From the NCBI GenBank assembly GCA_001662425.1, contig BDDC01000038.1, positions 82,960-146,959 on the forward strand: a DNA stretch of 64,000 nucleotides, read 5' to 3'. Each line of letters starts with the position of its first letter. Position 1 is the stretch's first letter. Source of the stretch: Chlamydomonas sphaeroides. Lineage: Eukaryota > Chlorophyta > Chlorophyceae > Chlamydomonadales > Chlamydomonadaceae. The position numbers were made by a program, and so were the translations under genes. Below the pieces are notes generated by a model. The model had not been told where the DNA came from, ran no database searches, and saw only the letters and a list, made by a program, of their open reading frames with translations. Positions 46,122-58,300 of this stretch are shown here, piece after piece.

Positions 46122-48232
46122 TCATGCCACACACATCGCAAGCAGCGCCTCCAGGGAAACGTCGTCGTCGTCCTTCTCGCCGCCGGGTGCCGCTTCGTCG
46201 CAGTCCACCGGGGGTTCCCACAAGCCCAAGCGGTCCAGAGTGCGGAGCGTCGGCACGTCTGCCCACTCCAGCGCCGGCTCCAAGACGTCGTCTGGCTCCT
46301 GAAGGCCGGGGCCAGGTGTTGAGGCGGGGAGCGTCGGCGGTCAGCAACCCATCGCGACGGGCCCCAAAGTGGAAGGAACCGCAGAGTCCGGCGGCCGGTG
46401 GTGTCCCCCAACCGGGCGTTGCAACCCCGTCCCACGTGGGCGCTCAAACCGTCTCAAAAGCCCGGCAGCCGCGGATGCGACGTACCGGCTTTGGCACGCC
46501 CTGCTCCGCCAACCACTCCAGCGCAGGGGAGCTGCCCGCCGCGGCGGCGGACACCCAGGCCTTTTCTTCGCAGGCACAGCCCGCGCCCCGGAGCAGTTCC
46601 AGCAGCTCCACGCAGCCGGTGCGCGCCACGGCCGCAAACAGCTCGGCCGTCAGCACCAGAGGCTGCGGGCCGCCGTCGGCCGAGGCTGCGGGCCTTCGTC
46701 GGCCGCAGCCGCAGCCGCGGCAGGCAGGTAGTGCTCGGCAAGCAGGCGCCGCACGCTGCCGACGCCGCCGCACGACGCCTGCTCCACAACGCCATGTACC
46801 CAGTCGGGTGAGTACAGGACGACATGGGGGCAGCCGCCGGCGGCCAGCACGGCCAGCACGGCACGGCAGGGCAACCCACGGGCGGCTCGTGCAAGTCCGT
46901 CAGGCAGTCCCAGTCCACAGCGTCCAGCAGCGGCCGCTGCCCATCCAGGCCAAGCAGGCACCGGACGGCGGGGGCGCTGCGGGTCTTGACGGCGGCGACA
47001 AGTGCGCTGCTGTCGACCCCTGGTGGCCCCTCGTGCACAGCCACAGCAGCCGGACCGGCGCGTCGACGGCCGCGGCCGCGCCCTTGGCCGCGGCGGCGCT
47101 CCGGGGGAAGCCCCGCGAGTGCAGCGAGTCGAGCTTCTCGCGCCACACGTTGTTGCTGGCGGCTGCAGCCATGAGGACAGTGTCCTGTAGTTATGCGTGT
47201 GGGTCGGGGGCAGCCGCGTGGGCGCGATGGGACGGAACCAGGATGGGACCACGGAGACGCTACCAGCGCAAGCGCTGAACGACGCCAGGCGCCAGAGCAG
47301 CGCTGGCAGCGCCATCTCGCCGCCTCACCTTGATCCTTGGAGACTCCACCACAGCCACGGCGTCAGACCACACGCTGGGCGGCAGCCAGCAGTCGGCGAA
47401 GAGCGCCCCGAACGACGCCAGGCCAAAGCCGGCGGCCGCGTTCGCCGTCAGCATGCCTCCGTACCAGTTGTACCGCCGCGCCGCAGTGCTGCTGTCCTCG
47501 TCATCGTACAGCGTGCTGTACGGCACGGCCGGGTCCAACGCCAGCCACAGCTGCTGCGCGAGCGCCACGTGGCCGCCCCCCGGCTGCAGCCCACGTGGCG
47601 GCCATGTGGGTCGGCCCTGCGGGTCGGCCAGCTGCCCGCAGCTCCCCAGCAGCGCCGCCACAAGCTCCGTGCGGCCGGCCTCGGCTGCAGACTCCAGGCT
47701 GGCGTAGAACGCCTCCTTCCGCTCCGGCGCGTCCGCGAGGGCTTGGATCGCGGCGCACATGGCCGCCATGGTCGCCCGCACCGGCCGCCACTGATGCCGC
47801 CTCCCGGCCCGGCCGCAGACCTGTCGCAGCCGTCAGCGCGTCGAGCACGTGCGTCTGGCCGGTGGCGGTCGCCAGCTCCAGCAGCCGCATGCGCTGCGGA
47901 AGGCTGAGCCGGGCGGCCGCCGCGCCGGCGTCGTGGCACCAGGCGGCGAGCAGCGCGTGCGGTGGGACGGGCTGGGAGGCGCCGAAGGTGGCCTAGGTGG
48001 GAGCCGGCAGGGCGTCGGCGGCGGCCTTGCAGGTGAGTCGCAGGACGGGGACGTCGTTGCGCGGCAGGAAGCGGGATGTGCATTCGATCAGCTCCGGCAG
48101 CATGTGGAGGAAGGGGCCGGCCTGCTGGGGGACGACGGCGACCGGGGGCACGGGATGCATGGCCTGGGGGTGCGAAGGGTGCCAACGGACGTGGGGCCAA
48201 GAGTGGTGCGCATGGGTAGGCATGGAGTTCAT
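46122..48232 (-). pseudogene. Frame-disrupted F-box/ankyrin-repeat-like gene
   Basis: On the minus strand one protein family can be followed through changing frames. An F-box-like start (MLPELIECTSRFLPRNDVP) and SQPVPPHALLAAWCHDAG lie in one frame, separated by an in-frame TAG at 47995-47993. The frame then changes before ADAPERKEAFYASLESAAEA (47781-47329). A normal intron follows (GTGAGG donor; CTACAG acceptor; next exon from 47184 with DTVLMAAAASNNVWREKLDS). Further shifts separate GVDSSALVAAVKTRSAPAV, LARAARGLPCRAVLAVLAAG and AELFAAVARTGCVELLELL, before SPALEWLAEQGVP. A last exon, 46298-46122, ends EALLAMCVA and is spliced in phase. Such ankyrin-like proteins (ALEWL and CP-type repeats) are common in volvocine algae. 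Four frame changes plus one nonsense codon suggest decay, but the preserved splice sites leave room for assembly indels. Confidence 0.6.
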
Positions 48233-49228
48233 GCAGGCAAGGTTGTTACTTCACTCGAGGGCTGGCCTGGGGGGCCCTGACGGGCGCCACTGGTCCTGGT
48301 GAGACCCTCCGGCACCCTCACCTCGTGCGGCTCCGTTGCCACAGTATCGCCACCCCATGCGGCCGCCGTAGGCTCCCTTTCGAGCCGTCAGCTTTCAAAG
48401 CTGACGGCGAACTGATAATATGCCGTTGGCAAGTCGTCACGGATAGCTCGAAGCGGACGGGGCAGTCAGCTGGCCGGGCGATGTTTCAGCTTGCGCTACT
48501 GGCCGCAACAAAACGAGCGACAAGGCGCAGACGTGAAGATTTAATGAAATCCTCCTTGTGAAATCTGCCAATACATACTCAATACCTATTCGTGTTGGCA
48601 ACCCGCATTTGGAGCGGACCGTTGTCGTACGTACACGAACCCTGGCTTTGCCCATGGCGCTGCCCGACGCCGCCTGCTCCCGGATGCCGCATACTTATTC
48701 ATGTGCTTATTACTGCGCTACTTGTGTACCTGACTTGTACAGCCGTCCACCAGTGTGGGACGCTGGCTGGGGCAGGGGCGATGGGACGCAGCAGTCGCGT
48801 TTCGACTGCGAACGAACCTGCTTTGACGTCATCGCAGCACGGCCAAGGTTGGTGTCCTCTGCACCGCAACCTGAGTTCGCATGTGTCGCCGCGCCGACCC
48901 GCTGATCGGCTTGTCGTCACAACCCAGCATCTCGAAAGCCTCCCCACAGACATCGCGGCACACCAACGGCGCCGTGTCGCGCTGACGGCGTCAGCACCCG
49001 GCCCTCCGTCACCAGTCCCTCCTTGCTATGCCGTTGGTTGATGCCATAGACAAACGGAATTTGCAAAGGCATTGCAAAGAGAGGCCTGCCGCTGACCATC
49101 GCACGCCAAACATCGCCCGCGCGGTGGCATCGCATCCCAGCGACCTGTCCCGTCTTTGTGGGTGCCCGTCAATCGTAGCGGAACTGTCTGCAGCCTTCGC
49201 TTTGATTGATTCAGCCAACTCCGCTAGC
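48233..49228. other. Intergenic region with a perfect palindrome
   Basis: No gene is evident. A 25-base near-palindrome lies at 48384-48408, and the stretch 48540-48760 is AT-richer than average, as expected around the 5' or 3' ends of neighbouring genes. Confidence 0.5.
48384..48408. other. 25-nt inverted repeat
   Basis: The arms GCCGTCAGCTTT and AAAGCTGACGGC are perfectly complementary around a single C. It lies upstream of the ankyrin-like pseudogene's first ATG. Confidence 0.85.
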
Positions 49229-50848
49229 TCATGACTGCAGACAAAGCGCCAGCACCTCGTCCATGAGGCCCTTTGCCTTTGCCTGCGCCTGTGCCTCCTC
49301 CTCTTGCTGCCGCTGAATTGCCATCGCCTCCTCGAGCAGCCGTTCGGCCGTCCATCCCGTCTTCAGCGCCCGCAGCACGTCCGCAATGCCCCAGCCCGGG
49401 GGAACCGAGATGGGCACCGGGACGATTAGCATGGGCGCCTTGGCGGCCGTGCAGTTGCTGGCGGGCGAGGCGCTGGCTGCGGCGTCGGCAGCAGGCGACG
49501 CGCGGGAAGCCGACCTGCGTCACCGGGGCAAAATGGACAGGGCCAGGCGTTACGACACGGAACACGAGCCAGCGTGATGTCAAACGTGGAATGCAGCGCG
49601 CCAACGCAGCTGAGGCTCTACCTAGACCCCCGCGCATTGGGCGGCACTAACCCCGAAGAAGTCGCGCCGAGGCCATCCGCGGGTCGCAGGTCGAACGCCG
49701 AGAAAGAGGCGCGCACGCTGCACAAAGCCGATGCCGGGGCGGCGGCGGCGTTGCGCAGGTCTTGGACTGGTCGAGGGGAGTCACCGCGAATGTGGCAGGG
49801 CAGAGGGGGACACGAAGGGCCGAGACGGGAGGCTGGGGCCAAGCAGGCAGGGGTGCAGGTCATCACATGGCGGCCCATGGCGGGATGAGGAGCCTCACGG
49901 GAGCCAGCCAGCTGCGAGGTGGGGCTCTCAGCATGATGACCGCTGACAGCAGCTGCAGTAAGGTCAGGAAGTCCCCGGGCTGCCACTACTGGCGGTTGTC
50001 TCTGGTGCACTCCAATGACCCCTACGCTGGATATCAGTATAAAGGTCAGGTCAGGAAGGTACACACCCGCTGCGGCCGCAGTCATGGCGGGGCCGGGGGC
50101 TGGGCTGCGGCCGCCCGGCCGTAAGGAGCACTCGTGGCCCTTGATGTAGCCGTCCTTCAGCTGGGCGCCGCCGGGGGTGGCGGCGCGGCCTTGGAGCCCG
50201 CCACCTGAGGGGCAGGCAGCGACAGGGGGCAGAGACGCGTAGCCGTCCCCGCGGGGCAAGGTGTTGCCGATTGTGCCCGAACCCGCCCCAGACTCGCCGG
50301 GAGTCAGCGCCGTCAGCAGGTCGTGCAGCACGCGCAGCGTGGGCTTGGACTTCTTCTTTGACGTCTTCTTGGGGCAGGTCTTGCTCTCGGAGCGTGCAGG
50401 TGGGTCCCTGCGGGCAGAGTGGGGAGCAGGGAGACGCAGGGAGGCCGTGAGGGAGGCGCGACGATCGCACAGCATCGCACCTGAGGCGGGAAACAGTGAA
50501 CCCGCTTACGTGGTGCACACATCACCCTTCCTTGTGCACGCCTCCTGCTGATGATGTTTGTCACACGAGTTGGCGCAACGACGGCATGTCCTGCAAAGGC
50601 AAGGGCAGGTTGACATGCAGACATGTCAGCCGGGTGCTAGCAGGCAGAGTACCGCCGTTCATATCCACAGCACCTATGTGAAGCACTTTGCACATAGCGT
50701 GAATGTTGGCTCGCCCCTTTACGCTTAAGACACCGACAGCTGCCGACACCTTCAGGCAAAATAAACCCCAAGCGTGTACTAACCTGCAAATGACATCATC
50801 CAGAACCATCCACAACATGTGATTAGATGGAACGCCCGCGATTGACAT
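49229..50848 (-). CDS. Orphan Cys-rich and Lys-rich protein, unknown function (258 aa model)
   Basis: Four exons are proposed: 50848-50784, 50590-50510, 50407-50063 and 49514-49229. Donors are GTTAGT, GTAAGC and GTACCT; all three introns are phase 2 and the model closes at TGA. The N-terminus is Cys/His-rich: C21, C24, C27, C31, C40 and C47 with H34-H35 (ICRTCRRCANSCDKHH). A basic patch CPKKTSKKKSKP near residues 60-71 resembles a nuclear localisation signal. The middle is Gly/Pro/Ala-rich. The C-terminus is ordered and charged (GIADVLRALKTGWTAERLL, then a Gln/Glu/Ala/Lys helix ending LMDEVLALCLQS). I do not recognise the family. Spacing of the cysteines does not match a standard zinc finger I can name, though metal binding is plausible. 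The third intron's donor is the weakest part of the model. First exons are AT-richer than the rest. Confidence 0.5.
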
Positions 50849-52366
50849 GCTTCAGCAATTTGGTGCTTGCAATTGGTCGCGCCGTAGCAGTAACTCTACG
50901 CAGTGGCCTCAGCGAGCTGCAAGACTTTAAAAAAATTGCGGTTAGAGCTGGGGACGCTTCCAGCTTGGGTGTCAACCGGCAATCGCAGGTTGAGAAGATG
51001 GAGAGCAACACGGCGCAAACTCAGAGGCTGGTAGGCAGCGAGTTGTATTTCTACGAATGAAGGGGAGTGTTATATCAATACTTCATTATAAGGGCTTTGT
51101 GCTAGCCCCTGGCACACCGGCTACTGGCTGCCGTACGCCGCGGGTTCAACAAGGTCATCCTCAGTGGCGGCGCCTGGGAGCCCCGGCTCTACACCGACGG
51201 CGTGAACAAGGCCGAGATGCCGCATAAGCGGCCGTGCAGGGTTGTGTAAGGTTGCAAGAGTTGGACCGACCGAGAGTAGGCATGCTGCTCGGCGGGGGTG
51301 CTAGAGCCCTGTTGCGCACCTGCTTGCGAGTGACCGTGGCTGTGTGCCGCGCCTGCCTGCTACATGCCACGCCACGCCCGGCGGCCCGCAGGTGCCGCAC
51401 GCCGAGGGGAGCCTCCATGCGCCGTGCATACGCTCCGCCTACTGCGTACTGTAAGGGCAGCAGCCAACTGCGGCATCAGGCAGCATGGCAGCAGCTTGGC
51501 AGCATACCTCTGCCAGCGCCTACGTATGTCTGTCTAGGGCTCCGTTCCCGCTCCCCAGCCTCGATCTCCGGTCAGCGCGAGCAACGCGTGAACCGTCGTG
51601 TCACGGACAGGGGCACAGGGCGACGTCTTTCTATTGCTGAGCGCACTCTGGCCGCCGGTACCCATTACATTGGCCTGTGGTCACCGACGCGGACGGCCGG
51701 CCCAAACGCGCAACCTGCAGTCCAGGCAAACGTCCCCCGCAAACAGGCTGGCGCCTCACACCGACGGCAGCCCGGAGCATTCCCCGCAGATGATGCGCCC
51801 ACACGGCGGGTAACGCAGGACTGCTCCAGGAGCGACACGCACACCCCTATAAAGTTGAACACACCACCGCACGTCGTGCAGCCCTCGCTCTCATTCACAG
51901 ATACAACTCGTGTTGGCACCGAACCACCAGCCTTCGCTCACGCATAGTGAAATACATAATACACGCTTGTCACGCGCATCACGCGTCGGCGTCTCGCTCT
52001 TCATCTTCAAGCACAGCACGCGCAGGGCCCCGAGGCCACAACCAACCGCCACGCATCCTTGCCCCCATCGCCCCCGCACCGTCACCCCAAGGCCGCGGCG
52101 GTGGGGTCTTCCTGACATGGCACGAGCGCCCTCTCCCCTATCTACAGCTCGTGCTGCTCTCTCGCAACCGCCCCACAGCCCGCGTGCCGCTCAGCCCAAG
52201 CTCGCGCTCAAGCACGCCACTCCACACCATACGCCCTACCCTCACCGCAGCCACGGACCCTGGTCCCAAACCGCCCCGGCTACACCCCCCATTTGCAACC
52301 CACGAACGCACGCGCAGGGCTATTCGCACTCTTCAGGGCGCTCGGCCCACCCCTTCATCCCGACCG
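50849..52366. other. Intergenic region (orphan gene 5' side / phosphatase 3' side)
   Basis: A short plus-strand open stretch at 51107-51250 reads GFNKVILSGGAWEPRLYTDG and could be a decayed coding fragment, but nothing joins it to other exons. An alternative plus-strand frame at 50827-51060 overlaps the orphan gene's first exon antisense; I do not favour it. A TATAAA occurs at 51848. Otherwise nothing is recognised. Confidence 0.4.
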
Positions 52367-55300
52367 TCACCGGAAGAACGCGGCAATGGGGTTCGACACG
52401 CGCTCGCGCATCACCAGGCCGCTGCCGTCCTGCGCGGCAGCGTCCTGGTGCAGCGTGAAGGTACGAATCTCGCAGTTGGCGAACTCCGAACCCCCGGTGA
52501 GCTCCTGCAGCAGCCCCCAGTGCGCCACCAGTGCGATGTTGGTCTCGGGCCGCTCCGCCAGCCAGCGGCGCAGGTCCGCGACGCGCGTCTTGAACACGTC
52601 TGAGGAGATCGGGGGGGTTGGGGGTCGGGGCCGGAGGTCGCGCCGTGTTCGTGTTCGTGTGTGCGGGCGTATGCGGCACGCATGCAGCCCAGGAGTCGCG
52701 ACCGGTCAGGCGGCGTGCGCGTGTGCGGCGTGGGACGAGCGCACGTGTCGTGAGTGTGCGGTGACCCATGGTCCAGCAGTCCGCAGGCAATGGTGTTGCG
52801 TATGGCAGCGAAGAGCCGTGCCGTGCCGTGCGGCGCCGCTCACCCTCGGGCTCCAGGCCCACGCGCCGCGGGTCGTCCGGGTCGGCGCAGTGCCACCACA
52901 CGTCGGGCAGGCTACTGAAGTCGTACCTGTCTCGTGAGGGGCGGGGAGCAGGGCACAGGGGACAGAGCCGTCGCATGGAGCAGCGCCGGTCCACCAGCGC
53001 TAGCCACCAGCCAGCCCGTCAGCTCCTTGCTGTCACCTCTGCCCCTGGCCCGCGGCTGCCGCATCTGCCGGGCCCCAGAACCTCACACAACAGAGATGCA
53101 CACACACACACACACATGAGGCCTCTGGCCCGGCCTGTCGTACCGACCTCCCTTTTGCCCTCCCCCTTCCAGCCCCTTCTCTCTTCCCCTGCAGGCCGCA
53201 GCACCCGCCCGTCGCCGCGTTCGCTCAACCATAGAGTGTGCCCTGCTTGCTCCTAGTCCTGACACTTCTCCTTCTTCCTACTGACCCTTCTGCTGCCTGC
53301 CCTGCCCCTGCCGGTGCTGCTGCCTCCTTGCGTAGGTACGTTTGCGNNNNNNNNNNNNNNNNNNNNNNNNNNNNNNNNNNNNNNNNNNNNNNNNNNNNNN
53401 NNNNNNNNNNNNNNNNNNNNNNNNNNNNNNNNNNNNNNNNNNNNNNNNNNNNNNNNNNNNNNNNNNNNNNNNNNNNNNNNNNNNNNNNNNNNNNNNNNNN
53501 NNNNNNNNNNNNNNNNNNNNNNNNNNNNNNNNNNNNNNNNNNNNNNNNNNNNNNNNNNNNNNNNNNNNNNNNNNNNNNNNNNNNNNNNNNNNNNNNNNNN
53601 NNNNNNNNNNNNNNNNNNNNNNNNNNNNNNNNNNNNNNNNNNNNNNNNNNNNNNNNNNNNNNNNNNNNNNNNNNNNNNNNNNNNNNNNNNNNNNNNNNNN
53701 NNNNNNNNNNNNNNNNNNNNNNNNNNNNNNNNNNNNNNNNNNNNNNNNNNNNNNNNNNNNNNNNNNNNNNNNNNNNNNNNNNNNNNNNNNNNNNNNNNNN
53801 NNNNNNNNNNNNNNNNNNNNNNNNNNNNNNNNNNNNNNNNNNNNNNNNNNNNNNNNNNNNNNNNNNNNNNNNNNNNNNNNNNNNNNNNNNNNNNNNNNNN
53901 NNNNNNNNNNNNNNNCGTGTGTCGGGCTATGTTGATTATTACGAACACACACCCCGCAGCGCGCACAGCACTGCCCATGTGCCCACCTGCCGTCGGGGAA
54001 GGTGGCCTCCAGCTTCGCCCGGCTGCTGCCAATATCCGAGGCGTGCCATACCTGGCGCACGGCAGGCGGGGGCGGTGGGGTTAGCTTGGTCACACGTAGG
54101 ACGTGCGTGTGGCGCGACAGAGCGCGCGTAGGGCTTGCAGCGCGCGGCAGTGGCGACGGGGGCGCCCGCGGGCGCTGTGGCCCCGAGCAGCGCCCGCAGC
54201 TAGAGAGGTCACGCGCCGAGCCCCCACCCGCTCGCGCGCCAGCGGCTCCACGACAATGGGCCCGCTGTAGGTGGGCAGGAAGGCCAGCGCCGCGGTCTGC
54301 AGCGCGCGCGTCAGCGGCGACACCACCAGCAGCTGCGGGCGGGGAGCCAGGCGGCAAGGGCGGCCCAGGCGAGCGGGCGCGAGGGCCAGGTCAGCGCGGG
54401 CGGCTTCCGCGGCAAGGTGCGGGCCCAGGGCGGGCTCCTCTCCAACCGCGAGCGCCGCGCCAAGCGGCACTGGCACCAAACACAGGGCACCCAATCCGTA
54501 TTCCGCATCAGAGGCCCCATCTTCATCCGTGCGATGATATGTGAGCAGCGGCTGCACTCCCGGGGGGGGGGTACCGTAACGCACGCAAGCGTTGGGCAAG
54601 TCGTGAGTGCCGACGCCCCGACCATGGCGCCGCACACCCATACCTCGGGCTCGGGCCGCAGCCGCTGCGCGTTGCGGGCCGCCGCCTCCGCGCCCTGCTT
54701 GCCGCGCGGGGTGAGAACCGTGTCGTACCTGCGCCAGACGGCATGTGGGCAGCACGGGCAGAGGGGTGTCTGGGACAGGGACTGGCGGCGCGCGGCGAAT
54801 ACAACAAGCAGTTAAACGCCGGCCGGCGCATAAGGCCGGTGAGCGCAGGCAAAGAAGGCAGGACAGGTAGCCCTGCGTGCACCCGCGAATCCTTATTTTA
54901 TGCATTGGCTGTGTAGGCGTCGCGGACACGTCCGGAGAAGCATTGGGGGAGGAACAAGTCATATAGATACCTTCTGCACCGGCGGGGGGCGCTGCCTGCC
55001 CCCCGGCGCAAAGTGCCATTGGCAAGAGGCACACACAACCGAGCACGGCAATATTAGGAAACAATAAAAAATATGAAGGACATGGAGTCGGAGGGCATTG
55101 ATCCCCCTACCTGCCGCATGCTAAGCGGCCGCTCTACCATTTGAGCTACGACCCCGACTGGAACTCTGCATTGGACTCCTGGTGATCACCGATACCTACA
55201 AAGGAAACTTTGAGTATAAGGCCCGCAAACAAAACTTTTCGCGTCCGTTCTTCTTCTTCTTCTTCTTCTGCTCCCGAAGTCTTTTTCTTCTCGGCCGCCC

Positions 55301-58300
55301 GGGTTTCTGCTTCTTCTGCTTCGGCTGCAACGAAAATCTTCCTCGGCGTAACGATTCCTATTTCCTCGGCCCCGCTCACAGCAACGGCCGAGGATCCCTC
55401 GGTGCCCGACTGCCGCGTGGAGAGACTCTAAGCTTCTGACTGCTGCGCGCAGGAGGCTCCTCCTGGCTGTGCGCACACACCACAACCATGCCACGCTTCT
55501 TCGCTCACACTCTGCCGGTGGACCAGCTCGCACGGCTCGCCGGGGCGGCCGCGCTCAGCCGGGAGCATGGCTGGCCCTCACATCAAGCCCAGCGTGCGCG
55601 TGCCGCCGACCGAGGAGCTGGCAGAGGCGGCGCGCGCCGTGCTGCCGCTCCTGACAGCGCACCAGCCGACCCGCCGCCCGACTAGCGGCCCTGGGCGCAG
55701 CTGCGCGCGACCGGTTGCCCGCTGGTGCAGCACATCCTCCGCTGCGTGAGGCAGGACGTGCTGCGCGACTAGGCGAGTCGCTGGGCAGGGCATGGCGAGC
55801 GCCCGGCCGCCGAAGGCAGAGCGCCCGGCCGCCAGCACGGCCTGGCTGTATGCTGCCTCCGACCGGCTGTGGCGAGGCCTTCGATGGGAGGCGCGCCGCA
55901 AAGAGACCCTTCTGGGGTAGCGGCTAACCGGCAATCTCCACCTGTCCGCGTTGTCGCTGGAACCGTGTGTTTCGAGGCGCCTTCCCGCCCCCGCCGGCGC
56001 CGTGGAGTTGCCACGCAGCCATTGCTGGTGGAGCTGCCCGGGAACGCAGGCCCTGGCGGCGGAGCTGCGCGCTCGGTGTCTCGGTGTGGGGGCGGGGTGG
56101 GTCGGCGCCGCCTCTGGCTACACATCAACGTCTAGGTTCGTGCGCCGCGCCCTGGCCTGGGCCGGCGGCAGCTGCGTAGCGGGAGCGCGGCTCGCACGGC
56201 TTCAGGCGGTGGGCGAGGCCACCGGCGGCAGAGCGGCCCTCGGGCGCTGCGCTGCCGCCCTGCCCCGTGAGCGTTTGGCCTTGTTTGAGGAGGCCACAGT
56301 ACCTGCTGCCCAAGGTGGGTCCTGGGCCCCGTGGCGGCAGTCAGCTGGGCCGGGCAGGCACCATCCTCGTGTGCCTCGACAGCACCCGCCGCCGACGCGT
56401 CATGTCCACTGACATTGCGGCACTGCACGTCTCGCCTGCCAGCGCTGCTCCTCCCTTGGCTACAGGAGACCACCGCTGGGCCGCAACCCCCGAGCCGAGC
56501 ACGGCAGTGCGGCGGCGACCTGCATATGTGGCCTCTCTACATGGCGTATGGCATTAGGGAGCGCTATGCTTGGCCCGCATGGCAAGGGCTGGCGGTTTGC
56601 CTTTGCCGCCTCACACCGACGTGCAGCGTGCCACACGAGGCGGCCAGCGGCTCGCCGGCAAAGCCCGCGGGAGCAGCGTGATACACGAGAGCCGCATCGT
56701 GGTTGCTGTGCGAGACAGCGAGGACGCGGGGCCCGGGGCGCTCCGAGGCAGCCCACGGCGCCGTAGCTGCGGCTTGGGCGGCGGCCGTGACTCGGCTAGT
56801 CAGCCCGGGCGTGTGATTACCACCTTCCCAAAACAGGGGCCGGGCATTCGTGTTTGCCGCGCTGCAGCCGGCAGCCAGCCAGGCGTGCCACAGCGCCGGG
56901 CACAGTGCTGCTCACGCGCCGCGACGTGATCCGCTGCAACGCCTGAGGTGCTCGGTACAACCACAAGGGCTGGGAGCTGTCAAGTTGGCACCGCTCCGAC
57001 CAAGGCACCGGCCACAGGCACCATGCCAACTTGTCAAGCCGCCCCGATACTTGAACCTTGAATTGCATTTGCGCCTCAAGATAGCAACAGCACACTCTCG
57101 GCGCTGTGGGCGCTCGTCAAGCCGCTAGCCGGCCCCCAAGCTCTGCACCAGCCCGGGCAACGATGCACCCAACGTGAGCCAGCACCAGTCCCGCTGCGCG
57201 GAGGAGGGCGCAGCGGGGCTGGTGGGGCGCACGCTGTACGTGCCCTGTCCGGCCATGTCCGGTGCAGAGCTTGCGGGCCGGTTGCGTGCGCGGCGCTGCT
57301 GGGTGCAGCGTCACGGCTAAAACCGCTGGGCCCGCCACAGCCACAACTGGAATGGCAGGGCCGGAGCGGTGCCCGGGTCGCACAGCGGCCCGCGGCCGCG
57401 CCGCGCTCAGGCCCAGGGCAGGCAGCCTCCTGGGGTATCCTTTGCTGCGTGTACCGCGCTCGGGCTCGAGTGGCCGCTGGGTTGTGAGGCGGCCTGCGGC
57501 GGTGCGGAGCCTCCGGCTGCAGCGGGGTGCCTTCTGCGCAGCGCTCCAGCACCGCCGTGCCAGGCGCTGCGCACCTGCGCTGCTGGCTTGCAGCCGGCTG
57601 CAGCGCCGCAGCATCAATGCCACACGCGGGGCTCGGGGAGTGGCGCCACATGCAGTGCTGCCCAGCCTGGCTGCCGGTTGGCTTGGGCCGCGGCCTGGCT
57701 GTGAGCAGACACGTGCAGCAGGCCCTGACGCTACGTAGGCCTGCCCTCGCAGGCCTTCAACCCCACGCCGCCCCAGATCGCTCCAGGCCTCAGACCGCAT
57801 GCCAAACCCACATCAGGCATCCCCCAGCGCCGCGCCGCCTCTCCCGGCCCCGACCCACATGACGCCTCTCTCGACACGGCGAGCCCCAGTAGGCCACGCC
57901 CCAATCACACGAGAGCACACCGTAGTACGTGGTACATGTAAGACCTACAGGATGGGATACACATCAACATACCATCGTACGGCAGCCTGTACGGCACTCA
58001 CAGCTGCGGGTCCTTGAAGTCGGGCGCGTCCCAACGGTAGACGCTCAGGTACTCGTTCATCTGGGTGTATGGAGCGGGCGGGCAGGGTAGCAGACGGAGT
58101 TTCATGGCGCGAGCAAGGGCATGAGGTCGGGCAGGGCGGGAGGGCGAGGTCAGCGAGGCCAGGGGGACAGAAGGGCGGGATGATGCGAGGTGACGGTAAG
58201 TAACCAGTCCATCGCTGGGACCGCGGCTCTTCATCGGGGTGGGAGGGTGTGGGTTGGGTTGGGGCAAGGAGCGGAGAGGCAGTGCAGGGAGGTGGCTGTG

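Larger units (their letters stand above)
54729..58001 (-). other. 3.3-kb intron of the phosphatase gene with nested tRNA
   Basis: Third intron of the ph.-mutase-like gene, GTGAGT donor at 58001 and GGCGCAG acceptor at 54729. It contains tRNA-Ala, a CTT-rich tract (about 55248-55272), and at 55490-57100 scattered plus-strand stretches that look protein-like (for example VPPTEELAEAARAVLPLLTA) but change frame and never form a gene. These could be remnants of an inserted or decayed gene. Confidence 0.6.

Noticed and set aside
50827..51060. Plus-strand 77-codon frame
   Set aside because: It overlaps the orphan gene's first exon antisense, has no recognisable motif and no linked exons.
51107..51250. 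Protein-like fragment (GFNKVILSGGAWEPRLYTDG)
   Set aside because: Too short, no start, no partner exons; noted only as a possible remnant.
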